NCBI GenBank assembly: GCA_046726955.1
Contig: JBKPBQ010000625.1
Location: 1 to 5,956, forward strand
Source of the DNA: CAVPGH01 sp046726955
Lineage (GTDB): Bacteria; Acidobacteriota; Vicinamibacteria; Fen-336
Direction: 5' to 3'
Length of the DNA: 5,956 nt
Shown: positions 1-5,956 of the stretch, piece by piece
Layout of the letters: each line of letters starts with the position of its first letter
Numbering within the stretch: the stretch's first letter is position 1
Notes under the pieces: model-generated
The model's input: the letters and a program-made list of their open reading frames with translations, nothing else
Told to the model about the DNA's origin: nothing
Databases searched by the model: none
Program-made: the position numbers and the translations under genes

Positions 1-1
1 G

Positions 2-643
2 ATGGGCCGCGCGGAGATGCTGGAGACACTCATCGCCCGCGCCCGCGCGAAGTACGAGGAGAAGGAGCGGCTGGTGGGCCGCGAGCGGATGCTCTTCCAC
101 CAGCGCCTGATCATGCTCCAGATCGTGGACACCCAGTGGAAGGACCACCTCTACTCGCTCGATCACCTGAAGGAAGGGATCGGGCTGCGCGGCTACGGGC
201 AGCGCGACCCCCTCGTCGAGTACAAGAAGGAATCCTTCCAGATGTTCCAGGCCCTCATGGACCGGATCGACGAGGAGATCCTGCGGTGGATCTTCCTGTA
301 TCAACCGGTGGAGGCGCCGCCACCGACTTCCGAGGCTGAGCCCGAGGAGGGGCCGCTCGTTCCGTCACCGCGGCGTCCTCGGCCAGCTCCTCCCGTCAAC
401 GCCGGCGTGAAGGAGCCGGAGCTCGCGATGGCTGGCGTCCGCGCGATGCCCCGGAACCTCAGCTACAACGATCCCTCGGCGACGCCCAGCGGCTTCGCCC
501 GCGCCGCCCAGCCCCGAGAGGCGGAGGGCGGCACGGGGGCCGAGGTCCAGACGTTCCGCCGCGAAGGCAAGAAGGTGGGACGGAACGATCCGTGTCCCTG
601 CGGAAGCGGGAAGAAGTACAAGAAGTGCCATGGGGTGAGCTGA
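2..643 (+). CDS. secA: Protein translocase ATPase SecA, C-terminal part (5' end outside window)
   Basis: SecA is the cytoplasmic ATPase that drives preproteins through the SecYEG channel. Only the last 213 residues are visible; a full SecA is usually 800-1000 residues, so the ATG at position 2 is an internal methionine. Residues 1-100 are the end of the helical wing/scaffold region, with the highly conserved stretch around DTQWKDHLYSLDHLKEGI (43-60) and the following RGYGQRDPLVEYKKE (63-77). Residues 101-190 form a Pro/Glu/Ala-rich flexible linker. The protein ends in the SEC-C zinc motif GRNDPCPCGSGKKYKKCHG, with Cys198, Cys200, Cys209 and His210 as ligands; in known SecAs this binds zinc and mediates SecB or ribosome contact. 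The stop codon directly abuts the guaB start, which suggests co-transcription. Identity is secure. Confidence 0.97.
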   Translation: MGRAEMLETLIARARAKYEEKERLVGRERMLFHQRLIMLQIVDTQWKDHLYSLDHLKEGIGLRGYGQRDPLVEYKKESFQMFQALMDRIDEEILRWIFLYQPVEAPPPTSEAEPEEGPLVPSPRRPRPAPPVNAGVKEPELAMAGVRAMPRNLSYNDPSATPSGFARAAQPREAEGGTGAEVQTFRREGKKVGRNDPCPCGSGKKYKKCHGVS

Positions 644-2104
644 ATGCTCGAGGACCGCTTGCCGGAAGCCCTGACCTTCGACGACGTGCTGCTCGTCCCC
701 CAGATGTCCGACGTTCTCCCCGCCCAGGTCGACGTCTCCACGCGGCTCACGCGCAACATCGTGCTCAAGACCCCGATCGTTTCCGCGGCCATGGACACGG
801 TCACGGAGGCGCCGCTGGCCATCGCCCTCGCCCAGGAGGGCGGGATCGGCATCGTCCACAAGAACCTCTCGATCGCCGCCCAGGCCCAGGAGGTGGACAA
901 GGTCAAGCGGAGCGAGTCCGGGATGATCGTGGACCCCGTGACGGTGGCCCCGGACGCGCGCGTCGCGGACGCGCTCGCGGTGATGGCCCGCTACCGCATC
1001 AGCGGCGTGCCCGTGACCGTGGGCAAGAAGCTCGTGGGCATCCTCACCAACCGCGACCTGCGCTTCGAGACCCGCACGAGCCTGCCGGTCTCGGAGCTGA
1101 TGACGAAGGAGAACCTGATCACGGTTCCCGTGGGGACGACGCTCGAGCAGGCCAAGGAGATCCTCCACAAGCACAAGGTCGAGAAGCTGCTGGTGGTGGA
1201 CCGCGAGTTCAACCTGAAGGGCCTCATCACCGTCAAGGACATCCAGAAGCAGATCAAGTACCCGAACGCGTGCAAGGACGCCCTCGGCCGGCTGCGGGTG
1301 GGGGCGGCCGTCGGTGTCACCGCCGACGTGCTCGACCGCGCGGCCGCGCTCGTGGAGGCCAAGGTCGACGTAGTCGCGGTGGACACCGCGCACGGCCACA
1401 CGAAGGGAGTCCGTGACGCCGTCGAGGCCCTCAAGAAGCGCTTCCCCGACCTCGAGCTCATCGCCGGCAACGTGGGCACCCACGACGGCGCTCTCGACCT
1501 CATCGCCGCGGGGGTGAGCGCGGTCAAGGTGGGCATGGGGCCGGGCTCCATCTGCACGACCCGCGTCGTCTCGGGGGCGGGCATGCCCCAGATCACCGCC
1601 ATCGCCGAGGCGGCGCGGGCGGCGGCCCGGAGCGACGTCCCCATCATCGCGGACGGGGGGATCAAGTTCTCCGGCGACATGGTGAAGGCGATTGCCGCGG
1701 GCGCGGCGTCCGTCATGATTGGCTCGCTCTTCGCGGGCACGGACGAGAGCCCGGGCGAGCTGATCCTCAGGCAGGGCCGCTCCTTCAAGAGCTATCGCGG
1801 CATGGGCTCGCTCGGGGCCATGAAGGAAGGGTCCAAGGACCGGTACTTCCAGGAGGACTCCGGAAGCGACAAGCTCGTTCCGGAGGGGATCGAGGGCATG
1901 GTCCCTTACAAGGGGCCGCTCTCGGCGATGGTGCAGCAGCTCGTAGGCGGGCTGCGAGCGGGGATGGGCTACTGCGGTTGCGCGAGCATCGGCGAGCTGC
2001 AGGCCCGCGCCCGGTTCGTGAAGATCTCCCCCGCCGGCCTCAAGGAGAGCCACGTCCACGACGTCATCATCACCAAGGAAGCGCCCAATTACCGCCTCGA
2101 GTAG
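644..2104 (+). CDS. guaB: Inosine-5'-monophosphate dehydrogenase
   Basis: This enzyme oxidises IMP to XMP with NAD+, the committed step of guanine nucleotide synthesis in the cytosol. The 486 residues match the normal bacterial length. The (beta/alpha)8 barrel is interrupted by two CBS domains (about 95-145 and 155-205, each ending in a typical TNRD or VKDI turn), which in the family bind regulatory nucleotides. Visible signatures are SAAMDTVTE (47-55), the NAD-side Asp247 in VVAVDTAHG, the catalytic loop GPGSICTTR with nucleophile Cys304, ADGGIK (336-341), GMGSLGAMK (386-394) and the mobile flap with Arg400-Tyr401. EGIEGMVPYKG and GMGYCG close the barrel. The ATG follows the secA TGA with no gap; GGTGAG at 634-639 is a modest ribosome binding site. 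All key residues are present. Adjacency to secA does not imply shared function. Confidence 0.98.
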   Translation: MLEDRLPEALTFDDVLLVPQMSDVLPAQVDVSTRLTRNIVLKTPIVSAAMDTVTEAPLAIALAQEGGIGIVHKNLSIAAQAQEVDKVKRSESGMIVDPVTVAPDARVADALAVMARYRISGVPVTVGKKLVGILTNRDLRFETRTSLPVSELMTKENLITVPVGTTLEQAKEILHKHKVEKLLVVDREFNLKGLITVKDIQKQIKYPNACKDALGRLRVGAAVGVTADVLDRAAALVEAKVDVVAVDTAHGHTKGVRDAVEALKKRFPDLELIAGNVGTHDGALDLIAAGVSAVKVGMGPGSICTTRVVSGAGMPQITAIAEAARAAARSDVPIIADGGIKFSGDMVKAIAAGAASVMIGSLFAGTDESPGELILRQGRSFKSYRGMGSLGAMKEGSKDRYFQEDSGSDKLVPEGIEGMVPYKGPLSAMVQQLVGGLRAGMGYCGCASIGELQARARFVKISPAGLKESHVHDVIITKEAPNYRLE

Positions 2105-2108
2105 GGGG

Positions 2109-3077
2109 GTGCGGCGCGTCGCCGGCCACGCCTCCCTCGCTGCCGGCCTCTTCCTCGCCGGCTGCGGCGGCCCCCGCGATCCCCTCCTCACCTACTACAA
2201 CGGCGAGTACGGCCTCTCCGTGCGCTACCCCGCGGGGTGGAAGACCGAGCAGACGAAGCAGGACGGCGTCTTCTATCGCTACTTCCTGGGCCCGCCGGCG
2301 GGCAAGGAGACGAAGCCGGCGGTCTCCGTGACGCTCCTCGCCAGCGCGGCCGCGAAGAGCGTCGACGAGAGCGCTTCGACCTACCTCACGGGCAACACCG
2401 TCGCCTCGTCGCGGGAGGAGAAGCGATCGGGAGCCTCCGGCCGCTCGTACGACTTCGCCTCGGCCGACGGGTCCATGCGGTATTCCCTGCTCCTGCTCCG
2501 CGAGGAGGACCGCCTCTACGGGCTCTATGCGCAGGGCGCCTCGCCTCTCTTCGAGAAGCACCGGAGCGTCCTCGACGAGATGGAGCGAAGCTTCACGCTC
2601 GAGCGGCTCGCCGACTACCCGGTCCGGCGCGAGGAGGCGTTCGGCTTCTCCCTCCGCCTTCCCCCCTCGTGGCGGCAGACGCGGCGGTTCTCCGGCGGAG
2701 GCACCCTCCTCCTCCAGTACACGAGCCCGGCCCTCGCCGCCGACAGCAGCCGCCAGACCGTCCACGCCGCCCTCACCTTGACCGTGGAGCCGGTGGAAGA
2801 GGGCACGACGCTCGCGAGCTACCACGAGGAGACGCTGCGAAAGCTCGGCGACAACTTCACGATCCTGAGGCACGACAAGTGGGCGGGAGGCTACGCCGAC
2901 GTCATGCGCACCGAGACTCCCATCTCCATCTCGATCCTGAAGCGCTTCTTCCGCGTGGACGCCGGGCGCGCCTACTCGCTCGCGTTCGACTGCCGCGACG
3001 ACGTCTTCGCCCGGGTAGCGCGGTGGTACGATCTCATTGCGAGCAGCCTGAAGACGGGCGCCGATCTGGAGAAGTGA
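2109..3077 (+). CDS. Lipoprotein with two tandem PsbP/Mog1-like units, function unknown
   Basis: A 322-residue predicted envelope lipoprotein. The first 19 residues form a short signal: Arg2-Arg3, a hydrophobic stretch, then lipobox LAGC with Cys19 as the lipidated residue, so it should be processed by signal peptidase II. The mature part contains two related units. Unit 1 (about 33-163) starts with YGLSVRYPAGW and ends with LFEKHRSVLDEMERSF. Unit 2 (about 177-314) starts with FGFSLRLPPSW and ends with VFARVARWYDLIASSL. The opening strand plus P-x-x-W and the closing helix resemble PsbP/Mog1/DUF1795-type alpha-beta folds; this assignment is by eye. The GTG start lies 4 bases after guaB and is the only start that keeps the signal peptide. 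Its ribosome binding site is poor, so coupling to guaB translation is likely. The stop overlaps the radical SAM start. The role is not known; the overlap suggests it works with that enzyme. Confidence 0.85.
   Translation: MRRVAGHASLAAGLFLAGCGGPRDPLLTYYNGEYGLSVRYPAGWKTEQTKQDGVFYRYFLGPPAGKETKPAVSVTLLASAAAKSVDESASTYLTGNTVASSREEKRSGASGRSYDFASADGSMRYSLLLLREEDRLYGLYAQGASPLFEKHRSVLDEMERSFTLERLADYPVRREEAFGFSLRLPPSWRQTRRFSGGGTLLLQYTSPALAADSSRQTVHAALTLTVEPVEEGTTLASYHEETLRKLGDNFTILRHDKWAGGYADVMRTETPISISILKRFFRVDAGRAYSLAFDCRDDVFARVARWYDLIASSLKTGADLEK
3068..3074 (+). promoter_or_regulatory. Ribosome binding site setting the radical SAM start
   Basis: GGAGAAG lies inside the last codons of the lipoprotein gene. 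Its GGAG core is five bases upstream of the ATG at 3077, which overlaps the preceding TGA as TGATG. It is the best Shine-Dalgarno match in the window. It decides that translation begins at 3077, although the same frame stays open upstream to 2237. Confidence 0.7.
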
Positions 3078-4621
3078 TGGGTGCGACGCTAGCCCGCCTG
3101 GGCGAAGCCCTGGGGCTGAAGAGGCCGGAGACCCTGGAGACGACGATCGGCCCCGATGGGCCGCAAGGGGACCTGGGTGTCCCCCGGGCCGGCGACGGCG
3201 TTTGGGAGATCGAGACCGTCCAGGCCCGGACGTACATCCGGCCCGACGAATCGTCGTACTACCTGTACTTCACGGTCCCGAAGGAGTTGCGCGCGCGCTT
3301 CGCGCGTGCCGTGCTCGAAGTGGAGTACCTCGGCGACAGTTACGCACAGTTCCGCGTCCAGTACGCCTCCACCGATCGCTCGGCGGAGGGCGACGGGCTC
3401 TACAAGGCGGCGGAGCAACGCTGGATTCCGGATGCCGTAGGGCTCCGTCGCATTCGCAAGGCGCTCTTCCTCCTTCCGGATTTCGACGCGACTCGCACGC
3501 AAAACGAGGATGCGTCCTTCCGAATCGAGTTCCGGAAGGAAGTGCTCGTTTCGAAGGTCAAGCTCCGGCGCGACGCCTCCGACGACCCGGAACGCTTCCC
3601 GGGCGTCGCACCGGTGCCCGAGCTCCGCAAGATGCCCGGCCGGTTCTACCCGATCAACTACCTGTTCGTGGAGATCACCAACGCGTGCAACTTCAAGTGC
3701 ACGTGGTGTCCCGACGAGATCATGGATCGTCGGCGCGGCTTCATGAAGAAGGAGAAGGTCTTCCGCATCCTCGACGAGATCGCGGAGAAGCGCTCCTGGC
3801 TGGGCCCGCTCTACCCGGTGAAGCTGCACCAGATGGGCGAGCCCATGCTCCACCCCGACCTCGTGGAGATCGTGGCCCGCGCCGAGCGGCAGGGTGTCGC
3901 CATCGAGCTCAACACGAACTGCGGGCTCATCACGCGCGAGCGCGTGGAGGGCCTCTACCGCGCCGGGCTCACGAACCTGATCCTGTCCTACCAGACCCCG
4001 GACACGGAGTCGTTCAAGACGCGCAAGGCCCCCCGCCTCGTCTTCGACGAGTACCGGGACAAGGTCCGGCTCGCGGTGGAGCGCAAGGTGGCACTCGGCG
4101 CTCGCACGAACCTCGAGATCGACATCATGAACACGAAGCACGCGGACGGCTACACGATCGTGAGCGAGGACGAGCAGGCCCTCGCCTTCCTGCGCGACTG
4201 GATCGGCTACACGCAGGAGCTCGAGAAGGCGCACGCCCTCGCACCCCGCGTGCACGACTGGGACCGGATACGCGCCGCTCACGTCCTCGACCAGGACGAG
4301 AACGGCAGCCGCTACACGCTCCTCGACGGCGTCCACCTCATCTGGAAGCGCTGCCACACTTGGGGCAACGTGGTCGGAGGCCACCAGGTGTGGGACATCC
4401 CCGACACCTACTGCCCGGCCCCTTACGACCAGCTCGTGGTGCAGTGGAACGGAGACGTCGTCGCCTGCTGCACGGACTACGAGGGACGCACGAAGACGGC
4501 CAACGTGTTCACGACCTCGATCGAGGGCGTCTGGCGGAGCGACGTGCTCAAGGAGCGCAAGCGCGACATGCTGGAGGGCCGCCTCCTCGACGTGTGCGCC
4601 CGCTGCCAGGGCGTGAAGTAG
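3077..4621 (+). CDS. Radical SAM/SPASM enzyme with N-terminal carbohydrate-binding-like domain
   Basis: A 514-residue cytosolic protein in two parts. Residues about 43-166 look like a beta-sandwich module often seen in glycan-related proteins: YLYFTVP, AVLEVEYLGDSYAQFRVQY, a middle loop, RKALFLLPDF and the closing ASFRIEF...VSKVKLRR. Residues about 192-400 are a radical SAM core with CNFKCTWC (Cys204, Cys208, Cys211 binding the SAM-cleaving 4Fe-4S cluster) and a GEP motif at 254-256. The C-terminus is a SPASM-type domain for an auxiliary Fe-S cluster, with CPAPYDQLVVQWNGDVVACC (Cys446, Cys464, Cys465) and CARC (507-510); Cys426 is an extra candidate ligand. SPASM enzymes oxidise or modify peptides, sugars or aminocyclitols. 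The fused module makes a glycan or sugar-nucleotide substrate more likely, but that is inference. Translation is probably coupled to the lipoprotein gene. The substrate is unknown. Confidence 0.92.
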   Translation: MGATLARLGEALGLKRPETLETTIGPDGPQGDLGVPRAGDGVWEIETVQARTYIRPDESSYYLYFTVPKELRARFARAVLEVEYLGDSYAQFRVQYASTDRSAEGDGLYKAAEQRWIPDAVGLRRIRKALFLLPDFDATRTQNEDASFRIEFRKEVLVSKVKLRRDASDDPERFPGVAPVPELRKMPGRFYPINYLFVEITNACNFKCTWCPDEIMDRRRGFMKKEKVFRILDEIAEKRSWLGPLYPVKLHQMGEPMLHPDLVEIVARAERQGVAIELNTNCGLITRERVEGLYRAGLTNLILSYQTPDTESFKTRKAPRLVFDEYRDKVRLAVERKVALGARTNLEIDIMNTKHADGYTIVSEDEQALAFLRDWIGYTQELEKAHALAPRVHDWDRIRAAHVLDQDENGSRYTLLDGVHLIWKRCHTWGNVVGGHQVWDIPDTYCPAPYDQLVVQWNGDVVACCTDYEGRTKTANVFTTSIEGVWRSDVLKERKRDMLEGRLLDVCARCQGVK

Positions 4622-4631
4622 ACCCTACTTC
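4615..4631. repeat. Perfect inverted repeat holding both convergent stop codons
   Basis: GAAGTAG (4615-4621), loop ACC, CTACTTC (4625-4631): a 7-bp perfect stem with a 3-base loop. The plus-strand TAG of the radical SAM gene and the minus-strand TAG of the ankyrin-like frame are its mirror-image centre, each preceded by a Lys codon AAG. It could be a weak bidirectional terminator between convergent genes. It lacks a U tract and the stem is short, so that role is uncertain. Confidence 0.5.
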
Positions 4632-4720
4632 CGGCTGGCCTTCCGCAGCAGCTCGATCGCCGCCGGGTCGCCCACCTCTTGCGCCCGCTCGAGCGCGGTG
4701 AGCCCCGCCCGCCCCCTCAG
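4625..4720 (-). pseudogene. Ankyrin-repeat tail, out of frame with the upstream gene
   Basis: After the phosphatidyltransferase stop, the frame one base back encodes about 31 residues ending in TAG at 4627-4625. The stretch GLTALERAQEVGDPAA followed by IELLRKA aligns without gaps to the ankyrin repeat consensus (G-x-T-x-L, A at the eighth position, G at the twelfth, then I-x-L-L and A). In the 29 codons from the first GGG, 28 end in G or C, as real genes do here. There is no ATG, GTG or TTG before the repeat in this frame; only a CTG at 4720 overlaps the stop as CTGA. It may be the frameshifted C-terminus of the phosphatidyltransferase, the end of a decayed ankyrin gene, or a small ORF with a rare start. 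One extra base in the C4 run (minus strand) at 4725-4722 would fuse it in frame to that enzyme. Confidence 0.45.
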
Positions 4721-4727
4721 CGGGGCT
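4701..4727. repeat. GC-rich inverted repeat around the phosphatidyltransferase stop
   Basis: AGCCCCGC (4701-4708) and GCGGGGCT (4720-4727) pair perfectly over 8 bp around an 11-base loop. The loop holds the minus-strand TGA at 4719-4717. There is no following U run on either strand, so it is not a standard intrinsic terminator. It could be chance in such GC-rich DNA, or could affect the end of translation at this stop. Confidence 0.35.
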
Positions 4728-5403
4728 TGTCGAGCCTCTCCTCTTCCGCGAGGAACCGCGCGTTCTGGACGACCGAGCGCGTGAGGACGATCCCCAGGCC
4801 GGCGAGCCCGAGGACCGCGAAGACGTCGAACAGGCCGAGCTCGAGCCCGGCCAGCCGGACCTCCGGCCAGGCGAGGGCGGCGAGGTTGGCGAGGACGAGG
4901 AGGATGCGCAGCTCCGTCCCGCCGAAGGCTCCGTAGGAGATCTTGAAGACGCCTCGGGTGTGCGTGGCCAGGTAGACGTTGATGTTCATCAGGAAGTAGA
5001 CGATGAGGAGGCCGGTGGCCAGCCGTGAGTCGAGGAGCCCGGAGAGGCCCATTCCTCCGAGCAGGAAGAAGGCCCCGAGCGCGTCCACCATGTGGTCGAG
5101 GTAGAAGCCGTAGCGGGGCCGCGATTCGTTGCGGAAGCGGGCGATCGAGCCGTCGAGGCTGTCCCCGAACCAGTTCGCGACGAGGCAGGCGTTGACCGCG
5201 TGGAGCCAGCGGCGGTCGTCCGCGGCGAGCGCGTAGGCGACCCCAGCCAGCATCTGGGCGAGGAAGCCGACCGCGGTGAGGCCGTCGGGAGTGACCCAGC
5301 GGGGCAGCCGTTCCGCGAAGAAGCGCAGCGCGCGCCGCTCCAGGGGGGCGGTGAACCCCTGGACCTCGCGGCGGGCCACGTCTCGCGGCGCCGCCTCCGA
5401 CAA
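4717..5403 (-). CDS. CDP-alcohol phosphatidyltransferase family membrane protein
   Basis: An integral inner-membrane enzyme that transfers a phosphatidyl-type group from a CDP-linked donor to an alcohol, as in phospholipid head-group synthesis. The 228 residues carry the family motif: Asp81, Asp84-Gly85, Ala88-Arg89, then Gly99, Asp103 and Asp107, the metal-binding and catalytic aspartates. About six hydrophobic segments follow the usual pattern (around 41-60, 66-80, 109-124, 129-147, 166-181 and 189-207). The N-terminus (residues 15-45) is the usual amphipathic entry helix ending in TPDGLT. Nine residues separate AR and G, one more than the classical seven or eight. The start is unsettled: TTG at 5403 directly follows the upstream TAG, and GTG at 5379 is the alternative; neither has a good ribosome binding site. 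The alcohol acceptor cannot be told from sequence, so I give no pgsA or pssA symbol. Confidence 0.9.
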   Translation of the reverse strand: MSEAAPRDVARREVQGFTAPLERRALRFFAERLPRWVTPDGLTAVGFLAQMLAGVAYALAADDRRWLHAVNACLVANWFGDSLDGSIARFRNESRPRYGFYLDHMVDALGAFFLLGGMGLSGLLDSRLATGLLIVYFLMNINVYLATHTRGVFKISYGAFGGTELRILLVLANLAALAWPEVRLAGLELGLFDVFAVLGLAGLGIVLTRSVVQNARFLAEEERLDKPR

Positions 5404-5956
5404 CTAGCGGGGCCGGGGACGGCGAGGTCCGCCGTCCGCCGCTTCCAGCTCGCCGAGGTCGCGCCACGCGGCCGCGTGCTCGGGGTCGACGTCGAGCACC
5501 TTCTTGAGCTGGAGGATGGCGCGAGTGCCGAGGCCGAGCTTCTTGTACCAGGTGGCGAGCCGGTAGCGAAGCTCGTTGTCCTTCGCGTTCTCCTCGAGCG
5601 TCGTGAGGAACATGGTCTCGAGCTCCGGCGAGAAGATCGCGTCCGAGGCGAGCGTCATGGCGAGAAGCCGCCGGCAGCCGTGAGCGTGGGCGTTCCGCGC
5701 CACCTCTTCGCGCAGTAGCGAGATCGCCCGCGGCCGGTCTCCCTTGTCCAGGCAGTCGCGCGCCAGGCGCGCTACCTGCTCAGGCGGCTGCGCGGCGGCG
5801 GAGGGCACGCCCCAGGCGGGAGTGGGGACGAAGACGGGATCGGGCTGAGGCGTCGCGCGGGCGGCGAAGACACCCGAGGGCGGCGTCTCGTCCGACGGCA
5901 GGAACGGCTCGGGAGCGGAAGGCGCAGGCGCGCGCGGAGGCGGCGCGACCGAGGCG
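5404..5956 (-). CDS. TPR-repeat protein, C-terminal part with Pro/Ala-rich linker (5' end outside window)
   Basis: The frame is open without a stop from the window edge (first full codon 5955-5953) to TAG at 5406-5404, giving 183 visible residues. An internal GTG at 5808 is not a convincing start because similar coding continues upstream. Visible residues 1-60 are a disordered linker with 15 prolines in the first 49 positions, plus many alanines. From about 58 there are helical repeats of tetratricopeptide type: VARLARDCLDKGDRPRAISL, then ELRYRLATWYKKLGLGTRAI and LKKVLDVDPEHAAAWRDLGE, with the typical ARLxxxG...A and DPxHxxAW positions. TPR proteins act as scaffolds. A similar arrangement (N-terminal domain, Pro-rich linker, C-terminal TPR) is known from J-domain-TPR proteins, but the N-terminus is not visible. 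The gene abuts the phosphatidyltransferase gene and is probably co-transcribed with it. Confidence 0.8.
   Translation of the reverse strand, partial: ASVAPPPRAPAPSAPEPFLPSDETPPSGVFAARATPQPDPVFVPTPAWGVPSAAAQPPEQVARLARDCLDKGDRPRAISLLREEVARNAHAHGCRRLLAMTLASDAIFSPELETMFLTTLEENAKDNELRYRLATWYKKLGLGTRAILQLKKVLDVDPEHAAAWRDLGELEAADGGPRRPRPR

Noticed and set aside
365..2191. Minus-strand open frame of 608 codons across secA and guaB
   Set aside because: It lies opposite guaB, whose every family motif is intact. The antisense product is low-complexity Arg/Ala/Asp/His-rich and matches no family I know; long antisense frames are expected at this GC content.
2237..3076. Upstream in-frame extension of the radical SAM protein by 280 residues
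   Set aside because: This stretch overlaps the lipoprotein gene and translates to Arg/Gly/Pro-rich shadow sequence; the ATG at 3077 has a good ribosome binding site.
3290..3308. GC-alternating hairpin around GCGCGCG-CTT-CGCGCGT
   Set aside because: It lies inside coding sequence (residues around LRARFARA) and is easily produced by Arg/Ala codons in GC-rich DNA.
3089..4384. Minus-strand open frame of 431 codons opposite the radical SAM gene
   Set aside because: Composition is biased (Val/Leu/Glu/Arg) with no recognisable domain, while the plus strand has clear radical SAM and SPASM motifs.
5092..5718. Plus-strand open frame of 208 codons opposite the TPR and phosphatidyltransferase genes
   Set aside because: It is antisense to two genes with recognisable motifs and shows no domain of its own.
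5806..5808. GTG as start of a 134-residue TPR protein
   Set aside because: The frame remains open to the window edge with a Pro/Ala-rich linker typical of real protein, so the gene is longer and this GTG is an internal Val codon.

Overview
This window comes from a very GC-rich bacterial chromosome. Third codon positions are almost all G or C, and there is no AT-rich intergenic DNA. The lipoprotein signal, the SecA tail with its zinc motif and the envelope-related genes fit a Gram-negative environmental lineage, for example an Acidobacteriota-like one. That placement is an impression from style, not something the sequence proves. I see no mobile element, CRISPR array, tRNA or rRNA. The window is packed with genes: no gap exceeds a few bases, and I could not recognise a promoter.

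Plus strand, 2-4621: four genes run head to tail as an apparent operon. First is the 3' end of secA (protein-export ATPase). guaB (IMP dehydrogenase) follows, its start codon directly abutting the secA stop. Four bases later begins a lipoprotein with two repeated PsbP/Mog1-like units. Its stop overlaps by one base the start of a 514-residue radical SAM/SPASM enzyme that carries an N-terminal beta-sandwich module of carbohydrate-binding type. The first two genes are housekeeping. The last two are the accessory-looking pair, with likely translational coupling.

Minus strand, 5956-4625: a Pro/Ala-rich TPR protein (N-terminus beyond the window edge) is followed without a gap by a CDP-alcohol phosphatidyltransferase, an integral membrane enzyme of phospholipid or polar-lipid synthesis. 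Past its stop, a different reading frame encodes about 30 residues that match one ankyrin repeat. That frame ends at 4625, three bases from the convergent stop of the radical SAM gene. The two convergent stop codons lie in a perfect small inverted repeat.

The points most worth a second look are the carbohydrate-binding-like/radical SAM/SPASM fusion and its lipoprotein partner, and the out-of-frame ankyrin tail, which may be a frameshifted end of the phosphatidyltransferase. I found no clear sign of a wholly new multi-gene system.
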